A stretch of 64,000 nucleotides of DNA from CAWBYL01 sp963793025. Its GTDB lineage: Bacteria > Actinomycetota > Acidimicrobiia > Acidimicrobiales > Acidimicrobilacustridaceae. The stretch is taken from assembly GCA_963793025.1 (NCBI GenBank), contig CAWBYL010000009.1, forward strand, positions 434,001 to 498,000. Reading direction: 5' to 3'. The position numbers were made by a program, and so were the translations under genes. This document shows, in pieces, positions 1-8,461 of the stretch; position 1 is the first letter of the stretch; each line of letters opens with the position of its first letter. The notes beneath the pieces were generated by a model, which was not told where the DNA came from, made no database searches, and worked only from the letters and a program-made list of their open reading frames with translations.

Positions 1-422
1 ACTGGGAGGACCTCGAGGTCGGCCAGGCGCTCCCGGCGCTGGTGCTCGATCTCACCGCCACCCGCATCGTGGCCGGCGCCCTCGCCACCCGCGACTTCAT
101 GCCCGTGCACCACGACCGGAGCTACGCCAACCAACAGGGCGCCCCGGACATCTTCATGAACATCCTCTCCGACACCGGGCACTGCAGCCGGTTCCTCACC
201 GACTGGGCGGGCCCCGACGCCATGGTGGCCCGGCTCGCGATCCGGTTGGGCGTGCCGGTCTTCCCCGGCACCCGGCTGACCTACACCGGCGAGGTCACCG
301 AGCTGCGTCGGGAGGACGACGAGGGCATCGTGGAGATCCACCTGAAAGGTTCCACCGATCTCGGCGACCACGTCGACGGAACCGCCGTCGTGCGCCTCCC
401 CCTCGCTGCCAAGGACGCCTGA
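1..422 (+). CDS. MaoC-like acyl dehydratase (5' end outside window)
   Basis: The frame is open from base 3 with no start codon, so the beginning lies outside the window; 139 residues are visible. DFMPVHHD near residue 32 matches the Asp-x4-His catalytic signature of MaoC/R-hydratase hot-dog proteins, which hydrate trans-2-enoyl-CoA to 3-hydroxyacyl-CoA. Single-domain members are roughly 130-150 residues, so little is missing. It converges on the SRPBCC gene with a gap of under 20 bases. Its natural partner genes (often a second MaoC half or a thiolase) would be upstream and cannot be seen. The substrate is not determinable. Confidence 0.85.
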   Translation, partial: WEDLEVGQALPALVLDLTATRIVAGALATRDFMPVHHDRSYANQQGAPDIFMNILSDTGHCSRFLTDWAGPDAMVARLAIRLGVPVFPGTRLTYTGEVTELRREDDEGIVEIHLKGSTDLGDHVDGTAVVRLPLAAKDA

Positions 423-439
423 GCGCCCCCGAATCGGCC

Positions 440-883
440 TCAGGCGGCGGGATCGACCCGTCGATGGGCGTCCTCGGCCGCCCGCTGGAACCCCAGGTTC
501 TCGGTGTGGATGGACTTGGCCATCGCTCGCCGCACCAACGCGCCGAACAGCCGGCTCCCGCGGCCCTCCAGCGCGAGGCCGAGGACGTTCACGACGCCGC
601 TGTCGGCCGGCTCCAGGTGATGGCTCCCGGTCATGGTCACCGGGCCCACCTGCGTTCGCCAGACGAACAGGTACGGCGGCTCGAACCGGGTGACGGTCCA
701 GACGCGGGGTCGCTGTCGGGGCTGCACGATGCGGGCCTGGCTGCCCTCTCCCAGCTCCCCGTCGTCGAGGCGCTCGACCGACGTGATGGTGGGGGTCAGG
801 TCCGGCCAGCCCTCGACGGCTTCGGTGAGGGCCCAGACCTGCTCGACCGGTGCAGCGATGGTGACTCGATCCTCTATCTTCAC
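440..883 (-). CDS. SRPBCC (START/polyketide cyclase-like) family protein
   Basis: 147 residues with the family opening (KIEDRVTIAAPVEQVWALTE) and the alternating beta-strand pattern of the SRPBCC hydrophobic-cavity fold; similar proteins bind hydrophobic ligands or act as cyclases or lyases. The GTG at 883 is chosen because it opens the conserved first strand. It is divergent from the TetR gene at 934, and the 16-base palindrome between them makes it the likely TetR target. The ligand is unknown. Confidence 0.8.
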   Translation of the reverse strand: MKIEDRVTIAAPVEQVWALTEAVEGWPDLTPTITSVERLDDGELGEGSQARIVQPRQRPRVWTVTRFEPPYLFVWRTQVGPVTMTGSHHLEPADSGVVNVLGLALEGRGSRLFGALVRRAMAKSIHTENLGFQRAAEDAHRRVDPAA

Positions 884-892
884 ACCGGCTAC

Positions 893-908
893 TGTACCAT
901 TTGGTACA
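893..908. promoter_or_regulatory. TetR-type operator palindrome
   Basis: Perfect inverted repeat TGTACCA-TT-TGGTACA in the divergent gap between the SRPBCC gene (start 883) and the TetR gene (start 934). The 7-bp arms and 2-bp spacer are a normal size for a TetR dimer site. The position would block transcription in both directions, so autoregulation plus control of the SRPBCC gene is the simple reading. No binding data exist here. Confidence 0.7.
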
Positions 909-933
909 TACAGGTCAAGGAGAAGATCCGCCC

Positions 934-1485
934 GTGAGTGAAGCCCGCCAACAGCTGCTGGACCGCGTCGTGGCCCACGTCGCCGAGAACGGCATGAGCG
1001 ACGCCAGCCTCCGGGATCTGGCCCAGTCGGTGGGCACCAGCCACCGCATGCTGCTGTACCACTTCGGTTCCCGGGAGGGCCTGGTGGCCGCGGTGGTGGC
1101 CACCGTGGAAGCGAGCCAGCGGCAGGTGCTGCAGGACCTGGCCGAGAACGCCACGACCCCCGAACAGATCGTCGCCGACCAGTGGCAAGTGCTCAGCGAT
1201 CCCGCCCTGGCGCCGTTCGTCCGCCTCTTCTTCGAGGTGGTGGCCCAGGCGATGTTCGAGCGTCCGGGAACCGAAGGATTCCTCGATTCCCTCACCGAGC
1301 CCTGGTTGGAGGTGGGACGCGACGCCGCCGCTCGCCTCGGCCTCGACGTGGACCCCGACGAGATCCGGCTCGGGATCGCCGTCATCCGCGGACTACTCCT
1401 CGAGGCGGTGACCTCGGGCGACGTCGATGCGTCGACCCGGTCCCTCGAGCGGTTCCTGGCCCTGTGGGCGTCCGGGCGTTCGTGA
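934..1485 (+). CDS. TetR/AcrR family transcriptional regulator
   Basis: 183 residues. The N-terminal helix-turn-helix lies at about residues 24-44 (LRDLAQSVGTSHRMLLYHF), with the usual TetR Y-H-F turn, followed by an all-helical ligand domain. The frame stays open to a TTG at 901, but GTG 934 is preferred because AAGGAGAAG lies 10 bases upstream and the 901 start would put the operator inside the gene. It is divergent from an SRPBCC gene and probably represses both. The inducer is unknown. Confidence 0.85.
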   Translation: MSEARQQLLDRVVAHVAENGMSDASLRDLAQSVGTSHRMLLYHFGSREGLVAAVVATVEASQRQVLQDLAENATTPEQIVADQWQVLSDPALAPFVRLFFEVVAQAMFERPGTEGFLDSLTEPWLEVGRDAAARLGLDVDPDEIRLGIAVIRGLLLEAVTSGDVDASTRSLERFLALWASGRS

Positions 1486-1514
1486 GCTCCAGGCTGCACC
1501 GCCGGGGAGGGCCC

Positions 1515-1520
1515 TACGCT
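1515..1520 (+). promoter_or_regulatory. -10 hexamer of a leaderless promoter
   Basis: TACGCT ends 6 bases before the GTG at 1527, with no Shine-Dalgarno sequence between. This is the actinobacterial leaderless pattern that recurs at least seven more times in the window. No clear -35 element is seen. Confidence 0.5.
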
Positions 1521-1526
1521 GCGGGC

Positions 1527-2192
1527 GTGACGTCACCCCCACTCCCGGAGTCCGCCCTGCCGGCCGGTCGCCTGGCGGAGTGGCTGACCGACACCGAGTC
1601 CGTCCTCGCCGGCGATGGGGAGGCCGACGTGCCCTGCGGCAGGTGCACCGCGTGCTGCACCTCGTCTCAGTTCGTCCACGTGGGACCCGACGAGCTCGAC
1701 GCCATCGCCCACATCCCCGCCGCCCTGCTCTTCCCCGCCCCCGGGGCACCTCCCGGCCATCGGCTTCTGGGCTACGACGAACACGGGCACTGCCCGATGC
1801 TGGTCGCCGGCACGTGCTCGATCTACGAGCACCGGCCCCGCACCTGCCGCGACTACGACTGTCGGGTCCTCGCCGCCACTGCCGTCGAACTGGAACCGGG
1901 CGACAAGCCCGCCATCGCCACCCAGGTCGGACGATGGGTCTTCGACCTCGGGCCCGACGACCACGACGCCGTGCTGTCCGAGGCACTGCGGGCCGCGGCC
2001 CTCTACCTGGACGGTCGGCGGCACCTGCCGGCCGCCGTCACCCCTCGCTCTCCCACCGAGCGCGCCGTGCTGGCCGTAGCGGCACACCGCTCCTTCCTCG
2101 CGCCGGCCGCCGGAGTCGACGGCGAGGACGGCCCGGCCCTCGAGGCGGTCGTCGCCGAGATCGAGCGGGCGCGAGGACGACCGCCGAGGTGA
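1527..2192 (+). CDS. YkgJ-family cysteine cluster protein
   Basis: 221 residues. The motif C-G-R-C-T-A-C-C (CxxCxxCC) near residue 35 is the signature of the YkgJ/zinc- or iron-chelating cluster family. Further conserved cysteines lie in HCPML, GTCSIYEHRPRTC and YDC. Such proteins probably hold a metal or Fe-S centre; no reaction is established. GTG 1527 is chosen because TACGCT lies exactly 6 bases upstream and the open frame further 5' is only the shadow of the TetR gene. Confidence 0.8.
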   Translation: MTSPPLPESALPAGRLAEWLTDTESVLAGDGEADVPCGRCTACCTSSQFVHVGPDELDAIAHIPAALLFPAPGAPPGHRLLGYDEHGHCPMLVAGTCSIYEHRPRTCRDYDCRVLAATAVELEPGDKPAIATQVGRWVFDLGPDDHDAVLSEALRAAALYLDGRRHLPAAVTPRSPTERAVLAVAAHRSFLAPAAGVDGEDGPALEAVVAEIERARGRPPR

Positions 2193-2252
2193 CGGCGACA
2201 CCCGATGCGGCAGCCGCGCTCGTACGATGGTCACCGAACGAAGGAGGACGAC

Positions 2253-2594
2253 ATGACGACGACGCACGCCGACCACGATCCGGCGCCGGCGGGAACGCCG
2301 GTCGCCGCCGACGACATGGTCCTCACCGACGTCCTCGCTGCGCTCAGCGATCCCGTCCGCCTCGAGATCGTGCGCCAACTGGCCGGCGACGAGGCCGAGC
2401 GGACGTGTGGCAGCTTCGGCCTCCCGGTGGCCAAGTCCACGGCCACCCATCATTTCCGCGTGTTGCGAGAAGCCGGCCTGGTGGCGTCCCGGGAAGACGG
2501 AACCCGCAAGTTCAACCGACTGCGACGAGCCGACGTCGACGCCCGGTTCCCGGGCCTGCTCGACTCGGTCCTGGGCGAGGTCGACACCCCGTAG
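2253..2594 (+). CDS. ArsR-family winged-helix regulator
   Basis: 113 residues. After a short acidic tail comes LAALSDPVRLEIVRQLAG and the recognition helix region STATHHFRVLREAGLV, typical of ArsR/SmtB repressors. No clear metal-binding CxC is seen (one Cys only, in the RTCGSFG segment), so a non-metal signal is likely. ATG 2253 follows AAGGAGG at 2241. It ends 56 bases before an MFS exporter whose start codon is covered by a 32-base palindrome; ArsR control of that exporter is the obvious inference. Confidence 0.85.
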   Translation: MTTTHADHDPAPAGTPVAADDMVLTDVLAALSDPVRLEIVRQLAGDEAERTCGSFGLPVAKSTATHHFRVLREAGLVASREDGTRKFNRLRRADVDARFPGLLDSVLGEVDTP

Positions 2595-2633
2595 GCGAAA
2601 TCCGTCGCTCCAGGTTGGCGACGGGGTTGCACC

Positions 2634-2665
2634 GCTCTATGTTCGACGCATGTCGAACATAGAGC
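2634..2665 (+). promoter_or_regulatory. 32-base palindrome covering the start codon of the MFS gene
   Basis: Perfect 14-bp arms GCTCTATGTTCGAC and GTCGAACATAGAGC separated by GCAT. The ATG at 2650-2652 spans the loop and right arm, and TATGTT (2638-2643), a TANNNT -10 hexamer ending 6 bases before the ATG, lies in the left arm. A bound repressor would cover both promoter and transcription start of a leaderless message; in RNA the same sequence could only form a hairpin if transcription began upstream. The adjacent ArsR is the best candidate binder. Confidence 0.75.
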
Positions 2666-4326
2666 CCTCGGCGGGACCGGCCATGGTCCCGTACGGCCCA
2701 CCGGGGGGTCCCGCAGGCGACGTGGCCCTCGACCCCCGCCGCTGGTGGGCACTGGCCGTCCTGTGCCTCAGCCTGGTGCTCATCACGCTGGACAACACGG
2801 TGCTCAACGTGGCCCTCCCGACCCTGGCCAAGGAGCTCGACGCCTCCACCTCGCAGCTGCAGTGGATCGTCGACAGCTACCAGCTGGTGTTCGCCGGGCT
2901 GCTCTTCACCGCCGGCTCCCTCGCCGACCGCTACGGCCGCAAGGGCATGCTCACCCTCGGGCTGGTGGTGTTCGGCATCGGCACCACCGCCGCCGCGTTG
3001 TCGAGCTCGGCCGAGGCCCTCATCGTCACCCGCGCCTTCATGGGCGTCGGTGGAGCGATGATCATGCCCTCCACCCTCTCCATCCTCGGCACGGTCTTCC
3101 CCGATGCGCAGGAACGCACCCGCGCCATCGCCATCTGGGCGGCCATGGCGGCCGTCGGCATCGCCCTCGGTCCCGTGCTCGGCGGCGTGCTGTTGGCCCA
3201 CTTCTCGTGGGGTTCCATCTTCATGGTGAACGTGCCTGTCGTGATCCTGGCCATCGGCGCCGGCCACGTCTTCCTCCCGACGTCCAAGGACCCGGCGCCG
3301 GGCCGGATCGACGTGCTCGGCTCCCTGCTGTCGATCGTTGGCCTCGTCGCTGTCGTGTTCGCGGTGATCGAGGCTCCCGACCAGGGCTGGACCAGCTCGG
3401 TGGTGGTGACGTCGGGCCTGCTCGGCATCGGGGCGCTGACCGCCTTCGTCGCCTGGGAGTCGCACTGCGATCACCCCATGCTCGACATCGCCCTGTTCAA
3501 GAGCCGCGGCTTCAGCGTCGGCTCGTTGACCCTGATGCTGTCCTACTTCGGGGCCCTGGGCACCTACTTCCTCTACACCCAGCAGCTCCAGTTCGTGCTC
3601 GGGTACAGCGCCCTGCGAGCCGGCATCTACTCCGTGCCCTTCGCCCTGGCCCTGGTGGTGTTCTCGCTGCAGACGCCCCGGTTCATCCACCGGTTCGGAA
3701 CCGCTCGAGTGGCCGGCACCGGCATGAGCGTCATGGCCGTCGGAATCGGACTGCGCGCCGTGTCGACCTCGTCATCGGGCTTCCTGCCCCTGCTCGTGTC
3801 CCTCGTCATCATCGGTGTCGGGGTCGGGTTGGTCGTGGCTCCCTCCACGGGCGCCATCATGGGCTCGCTGCCGCCCGACCAGGCCGGTGTGGGTTCGGCC
3901 ATGAACGACGCCGCCCGCCAGATCGGCGCCGCCACCGGCGTGGCCGTGCTCGGCTCGATCTGGTCGTCGGTCTACCGTTCGAGCTTCCCGACCTCGCTGC
4001 AGTCCGTCGGCGTGAGCGCTTCGGCGCTCGACGAGAGCCGCCAGTCCGTCGGGTCGGCCCTGCACGCCGCCTCCGAGCTGTCACCCGACGCCGGAGCTCG
4101 CCTGCTCGACGCCGCCCGCAGCGCCTTCGTGCACGGCTCGAACGTGGCCAACGTCGTGGCCGCCATCGTGGTCGCCGTGGCCGCCGGGCTGGCCTTCCGG
4201 TTCCTGCCCCGCGGCAACGCCAACCAGGGCTCGGACGCGACTCTGGCCCTCGAGGGCGAGGAAGCGCTCATCGACGCCGTGCCCGGCCTCCAGGGGCCCG
4301 AGGGCCTCGAGTCCCCCCGGCCCTGA
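2650..4326 (+). CDS. DHA2-type MFS multidrug exporter (EmrB/QacA family)
   Basis: 558 residues with about 14 hydrophobic segments. LDNTVLNVALPTL near the first segment is the DHA2 motif (D-x-T-x2-N-V-A-L-P), and the loop DRYGRKG is the MFS motif A. It is expected to export hydrophobic or cationic compounds with proton antiport across the cytoplasmic membrane. ATG 2650 is chosen because it begins just before the hydrophobic part, and the -10 element is 6 bases upstream. Regulation probably runs through the palindrome over its start and the ArsR gene upstream. The C-terminal 40 residues are acidic and cytoplasmic. A paralogue lies at 8462. Confidence 0.9.
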   Translation: MSNIEPSAGPAMVPYGPPGGPAGDVALDPRRWWALAVLCLSLVLITLDNTVLNVALPTLAKELDASTSQLQWIVDSYQLVFAGLLFTAGSLADRYGRKGMLTLGLVVFGIGTTAAALSSSAEALIVTRAFMGVGGAMIMPSTLSILGTVFPDAQERTRAIAIWAAMAAVGIALGPVLGGVLLAHFSWGSIFMVNVPVVILAIGAGHVFLPTSKDPAPGRIDVLGSLLSIVGLVAVVFAVIEAPDQGWTSSVVVTSGLLGIGALTAFVAWESHCDHPMLDIALFKSRGFSVGSLTLMLSYFGALGTYFLYTQQLQFVLGYSALRAGIYSVPFALALVVFSLQTPRFIHRFGTARVAGTGMSVMAVGIGLRAVSTSSSGFLPLLVSLVIIGVGVGLVVAPSTGAIMGSLPPDQAGVGSAMNDAARQIGAATGVAVLGSIWSSVYRSSFPTSLQSVGVSASALDESRQSVGSALHAASELSPDAGARLLDAARSAFVHGSNVANVVAAIVVAVAAGLAFRFLPRGNANQGSDATLALEGEEALIDAVPGLQGPEGLESPRP

Positions 4327-4345
4327 CGGGCTCCGTCGCCGTCAG
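4323..4345. terminator. Hairpin shared by convergent gene ends
   Basis: CTGACGG and CCGTCAG form perfect 7-bp arms around a 9-base loop. Both stop codons (TGA of the MFS gene, and TGA of the helicase on the opposite strand) lie within the arms. No U-tract follows, as is common in actinobacteria. A bidirectional terminator is plausible, not shown. Confidence 0.45.
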
Positions 4346-6882
4346 AGCTGGGTGACGCCGGTGATCCGGAGGACCGGCTCGCCCTCTGCGTCGGAGGCGT
4401 CGAGGTCGATGGTCGCGTCGATCCCCCAGTCCCCGTCACCGGCGGGGTCGGCGAGACGCTGGCGTACCACCCAGGTACCGGGTTCCTCGTGGATCTCCAG
4501 CAGGTCGGAGCGGCGGGCCCCGGCGTCGATGCCGATGCCGTCGTGCTCCGACCAGTAGCCCTCGAAGGCCTCGCGCCAACGGGTCGCATCCCAGGGGTCG
4601 CGATCGGGCCGCTCGGTCCCGTCCGGCCCGTCGAGGTCGGCCAGTTGGCTCCAGTCCCGTCGCGCCGCCAACTCGACCCGACGGAAGAGGGCGTTGCGCA
4701 CCAGGATCGTGAAGGCCCGCCGGTTGGCGGTGAGGCGGGGCGGTTCGGCCTCGATCGGCATCGAGGCGGCCTCCTCGACGGCGGACGGGTTGCGCAGGGC
4801 CTCCCACTCGTCGAGGAGGCTGGAGTCGACCTGGCGCACCAGTTCACCGAGCCACTCCGTCAGGTCGAGGACGGCGTCGGTCTTCAGGTCCTCGGGGACG
4901 GTCTTGACCATCGTCCGGTACACGTCGGACAGGTACCGCAGCACCGTGCCTTCCGAGCGGTTCAGCTGGTAGTACCGCACGTAGTCGGCAAAACCCATGG
5001 CCCGCTCGTACATGTCGCGGACCACGGACTTGGGCCGCAGCGGGGTCTCGGCCACCCAGGGGTGGGCCGACCGATAGGTGTCGAACATCGGCACCAGCAG
5101 CTCGGCCAGGGGCTGGGGGTGGGTGATGGTGTCGAGCTCGGCCATTCGCTCGTCGTACTCCATGCCCTCCGACTTCATCCGCAGCATGGCCTCGTCCTTG
5201 GCCTTGCGGACCTGGGCGGCGATCACCGGCCGGGGATCGTCGAGTACCGCCTCGATCACCGAGACGACGTCGAGGGCATGGCTCTCGACCTCGGGATCCA
5301 ACAGCTCGAGGGCGGCGAGGGCGAAAGGGGAGAGAGGCTGGTCGAGGGCGAAGTCGACCTGGAGGTCGACCATCACCCGAACGGTGCGCCCCCGATCGTC
5401 GGGTTCGTCGAGTATCTCGATCACCCCGCCGTCGAGGAGCGACACCTCGATCTCGGCGGCCCGGCCCACGTGCTCGGCCTGTCGGTGCTCGGACTCGAAG
5501 TTCTCGGTGAGGATCCGGTGGAGGTCTCCTCGGCCGTCCCCCGGTCGATCGAGCACGTTCAACAACATGGCGTGGCTCACCGAGAAGCTCGACGTCAACG
5601 GCTCGGGCTCGGCGTTCACCAGCCGGGTGAAGGTCGGCTCACCCCACGACACCGTGTTGGGTGGCGGCTTCTTCTTGACGATCCGCTTCAGCTTCTGCGG
5701 GTCGCCTGCGGCCTTGCCCACCATCTTGGCGTTCTGGATGGCGTGCTCGGGAGCGAGCACCACCACCGTGCCGCTCGTGTCGTAGCCGGCGCGACCGGCC
5801 CGACCGCCGATCTGGTGGAACTCACGCGCCGACAGGAGCCGGGTGCTGGTCCCGTCGTACTTCGAGAGGGAGGTGAACACCACGGTTCGGATGGGCACGT
5901 TGATGCCGACGCCGAGCGTGTCGGTCCCGCAGATGACCTTCAACAGACCGGTCTGGGCCAGGCGCTCGACGAGGCGGCGGTACTTGGGGAGCATGCCGGC
6001 GTGGTGGACGCCGATGCCCTGGCGGACGAACCGGGACAGCGTGCGCCCGAAGCCCGAGGCGAACCGGAAACCGCCGATGGCCTCGGCCAGTGCGTCCTTC
6101 TCCTCCCGGGTGCACAGCTTCAGACTCGTCAGCGCCTGGGCCTGCTCCACCGCCCCCGCCTGGGTGAAGTGCACCAGGTAGATCGGGGCCAGATCGGCGG
6201 CGAGCAACTCGCCGATGGTGTCGGTGAGAGTCGTCATCCGGAACTCGTGCACCAGGGGCACCGGCCGCTCGACCGACCGGACGACGGCGACGGGCCGGCC
6301 GGTGCGGCGGAGCAGCTCGGACTCGAACCGGGAGACGTCGCCGAGGGTGGCCGACATCAGGATCAGCTGGGTGTCGGTCAGCTCCAGCAGCGGGACCTGC
6401 CAGGCCCAACCGCGCTCCGGGTCGGCGAAGTAGTGGAACTCGTCCATGACGACCTGGTCGACCGATGCCCGCCGACCGTCGCGGAGGGCCATGTTGGCCA
6501 GGATCTCGGCGGTGCAGCAGATCACCGGGGCATCGTGGTTCACCGAGGCGTCACCGGTCAGCATCCCGACGTTCTCGGCCCCGAGCTGGCGCGACAGGTC
6601 GAAGAACTTCTCTGACACCAACGCCTTGATCGGCGCCGTGTAGAAGCTGCGCCCGCCCTGGGCGAGGGTGGCGAAGTGGGCGGCCAGGGCGACCAGGCTC
6701 TTGCCCGACCCGGTGGGGGTGTTGAGCACCACGTGCGAGCCGGCGACGATCTCGAGGATCGCCTCCTCCTGGGCCGGGTAGAGCGTGAGGCCCTGGTCCT
6801 CGGCCCAGCCGGTGAAGGCGTCGAGCACGTCGTCGGGCTCCCCGCTGACGGGCACCCTGGCCCCCAGGGCGCCGTCGATCAC
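4342..6882 (-). CDS. DEAD/DEAH-box RNA helicase with DUF3516 C-terminus
   Basis: 846 residues. Walker A TPTGSGKS at 55-62, motif II DEFH at 147-150, motif III SAT, and motif VI QIGGRAGRAG define a superfamily 2 helicase of the Ski2/Mtr4-like branch. The long C-terminal half matches the actinobacterial DUF3516 arrangement. It probably unwinds RNA in an ATP-dependent manner; the physiological substrate is unknown. GTG 6882 gives the usual length. It converges with the MFS gene, overlapping only in a shared hairpin. Confidence 0.88.
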   Translation of the reverse strand: MIDGALGARVPVSGEPDDVLDAFTGWAEDQGLTLYPAQEEAILEIVAGSHVVLNTPTGSGKSLVALAAHFATLAQGGRSFYTAPIKALVSEKFFDLSRQLGAENVGMLTGDASVNHDAPVICCTAEILANMALRDGRRASVDQVVMDEFHYFADPERGWAWQVPLLELTDTQLILMSATLGDVSRFESELLRRTGRPVAVVRSVERPVPLVHEFRMTTLTDTIGELLAADLAPIYLVHFTQAGAVEQAQALTSLKLCTREEKDALAEAIGGFRFASGFGRTLSRFVRQGIGVHHAGMLPKYRRLVERLAQTGLLKVICGTDTLGVGINVPIRTVVFTSLSKYDGTSTRLLSAREFHQIGGRAGRAGYDTSGTVVVLAPEHAIQNAKMVGKAAGDPQKLKRIVKKKPPPNTVSWGEPTFTRLVNAEPEPLTSSFSVSHAMLLNVLDRPGDGRGDLHRILTENFESEHRQAEHVGRAAEIEVSLLDGGVIEILDEPDDRGRTVRVMVDLQVDFALDQPLSPFALAALELLDPEVESHALDVVSVIEAVLDDPRPVIAAQVRKAKDEAMLRMKSEGMEYDERMAELDTITHPQPLAELLVPMFDTYRSAHPWVAETPLRPKSVVRDMYERAMGFADYVRYYQLNRSEGTVLRYLSDVYRTMVKTVPEDLKTDAVLDLTEWLGELVRQVDSSLLDEWEALRNPSAVEEAASMPIEAEPPRLTANRRAFTILVRNALFRRVELAARRDWSQLADLDGPDGTERPDRDPWDATRWREAFEGYWSEHDGIGIDAGARRSDLLEIHEEPGTWVVRQRLADPAGDGDWGIDATIDLDASDAEGEPVLRITGVTQL

Positions 6883-7062
6883 TGGCGGTCCGGGACGAGG
6901 AGCATCAGCTCAGCGTACGGGGCGGTGCGGATCGTCCCCGTAGACTCCCTCGACGCCGACCGGCCGGGAGGCGCGAGCCACGGGGGTTGGAATGGACGGG
7001 ACGCGAGGCGGCGCCGACGACCAGGAGCGCGGCATCCACGACGAGCGTTCGGGCGCTGGTCG

Positions 7063-7710
7063 ATGAGCCCCGCCGACGCCGTCCCCGGCACCGGACCTCA
7101 GGTCGTGCACGGCGACGCCCACCTGGCCGCGGTCGAGGCCGTCAGGGGCCTCATCGCCGCCCTGCGCGTCGCCGACGCCCCCGCCGCCGACCTGGCCGAG
7201 GCCGAGAAGCTGGCCCGAGAAGCCACTGACCTCCTCACGCCCCACGCCGTGCACGCCACCGTCATGCAGGGGGCCCTGCGGGCCGACGCCGGGGCCATGC
7301 CGGAGCCGGTGGCCGACGACCCCGCGGTGTTCTTCCCCTACAGCCCGGTCGTCGGGCCGCTGAACCCACTGGCGCCGCCGGCCGAGCTGCGCTTCGCCGA
7401 CGGTCACCTGCGCGGGGTGGCCACCTTCTCGGAGTCCTACGTGGGACCGCCCGACATGGTCCACGGCGGCATCATCGCCCTGACCTTCGACGAGCTCCTC
7501 GGCGCCGTGAACGTCTGTCACGGGCTGGGGGCCTTCACCGGCACGCTCACCATCCGCTACGAGCGGCCGACGCCGCTCGGGGTCGAGTTGGAGCTCGATG
7601 CCTGGCTCGACCGGACCGAGGGTCGCAAGGTGTTCACCTCCGGCACCATCAGCCATGGCGGTCATGTGACAGCCCGGGCCCACGGGGTGTTCATCCGCTT
7701 CCAGATGTGA
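7063..7710 (+). CDS. PaaI-type hot-dog thioesterase
   Basis: 215 residues. HGGIIALTFDELLG fits the PaaI/4HBT pattern HGG-x6-D/E-x3-G, with the acidic residue as catalytic base for acyl-CoA hydrolysis. The fold occupies about residues 100-215, and the first 100 are a helical extension. ATG 7063 is one choice; the frame is open further upstream but there it overlaps the helicase promoter region. The substrate is unknown; phenylacetyl-CoA-like or general acyl-CoA turnover is typical. Confidence 0.8.
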   Translation: MSPADAVPGTGPQVVHGDAHLAAVEAVRGLIAALRVADAPAADLAEAEKLAREATDLLTPHAVHATVMQGALRADAGAMPEPVADDPAVFFPYSPVVGPLNPLAPPAELRFADGHLRGVATFSESYVGPPDMVHGGIIALTFDELLGAVNVCHGLGAFTGTLTIRYERPTPLGVELELDAWLDRTEGRKVFTSGTISHGGHVTARAHGVFIRFQM

Positions 7711-7743
7711 CGTGACCGGGTCGCCCTCGGCGTGTGACATGTA

Positions 7744-7787
7744 ACTCAGTTCCAAGTGGGACTGAGTGCCACTTTGCTGGCTACGCT
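7744..7787 (+). promoter_or_regulatory. Operator repeats and -10 element of the TetR gene
   Basis: ACTCAGT (7744-7750) and ACTGAGT (7761-7767) form a perfect 7-bp inverted repeat; AAGTGG and CCACTT form a second, interleaved one. TACGCT at 7782-7787 ends 6 bases before the ATG at 7794. The layout suggests an autoregulated leaderless TetR gene. Confidence 0.55.
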
Positions 7788-7793
7788 CGGCCC

Positions 7794-8399
7794 ATGACCT
7801 CGACCGGGCCCGGGCTGCGCGAGCGCAAGAAGGAGCAGACCAAGCAGAACCTGAAGCGCGTCGCCCTCGAACTGTTCGCCGCCGAGGGCTTCGACGCCGT
7901 CAGCACCGACGACATCTCTGCCGCCGCCGACGTCTCCAAGAGCACCTTCTACCGGTACTTCGACTCCAAGGAGGACGTCCTGCTCGGGACGTCCTCGGAC
8001 AACCGGGCCCTCATGCAGGCGGCCCTGGCCGAGCGACCGGTCGACGAGCCCGCCGTGGAAGCCGCCCGCCACGCCTTCCGGCTGGTGGCCGAGCTCTACG
8101 AGCACGACCGGGAGCAGAAGCTCCTCGTGTCCAAGGTGGCCAAGTCGACCCCGTCGCTGGCGGCCCGCAACCTCGAGCACCAGGCGGCCTGGGAGCAGAT
8201 GCTCCGTGACGACTTCGCCCGCCGCGACCCGGCGGCCGAGGGCACCCTGCGCACCTGGGTGCTGGCCGCCGCAGTGATGGCGTCGCTGCGCACGGCCATC
8301 GACTTCTGGTTGACCCACGGCGCCGAGAGCGACCTGGCGGCGCTCGTCGACGCCTCGCTCCGCCTGTTGGCCGACGGATCCGACTCTCGCCCCCACTGA
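7794..8399 (+). CDS. TetR-family regulator
   Basis: 201 residues. The helix-turn-helix is at about residues 37-57 (TDDISAAADVSKSTFYRYF), followed by a helical ligand-binding domain. ATG 7794 is chosen because the leaderless -10 is 6 bases upstream; the longer frame from 7734 would include the operator. It lies 62 bases before an MFS exporter in the same direction, so it probably regulates itself and that exporter. Confidence 0.88.
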   Translation: MTSTGPGLRERKKEQTKQNLKRVALELFAAEGFDAVSTDDISAAADVSKSTFYRYFDSKEDVLLGTSSDNRALMQAALAERPVDEPAVEAARHAFRLVAELYEHDREQKLLVSKVAKSTPSLAARNLEHQAAWEQMLRDDFARRDPAAEGTLRTWVLAAAVMASLRTAIDFWLTHGAESDLAALVDASLRLLADGSDSRPH

Positions 8400-8461
8400 C
8401 CTGTTCGTCGCGCCGCCCCCGCCCCCCAGCCTCGCCCCGCTCTCCCCTCGCTGAAGGACCC

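Noticed and set aside
4489..6615. Long plus-strand open frame (708 residues)
   Set aside because: Antisense to the helicase, low-complexity composition rich in His, Gly, Arg and Asp; a GC-rich shadow with no motifs.
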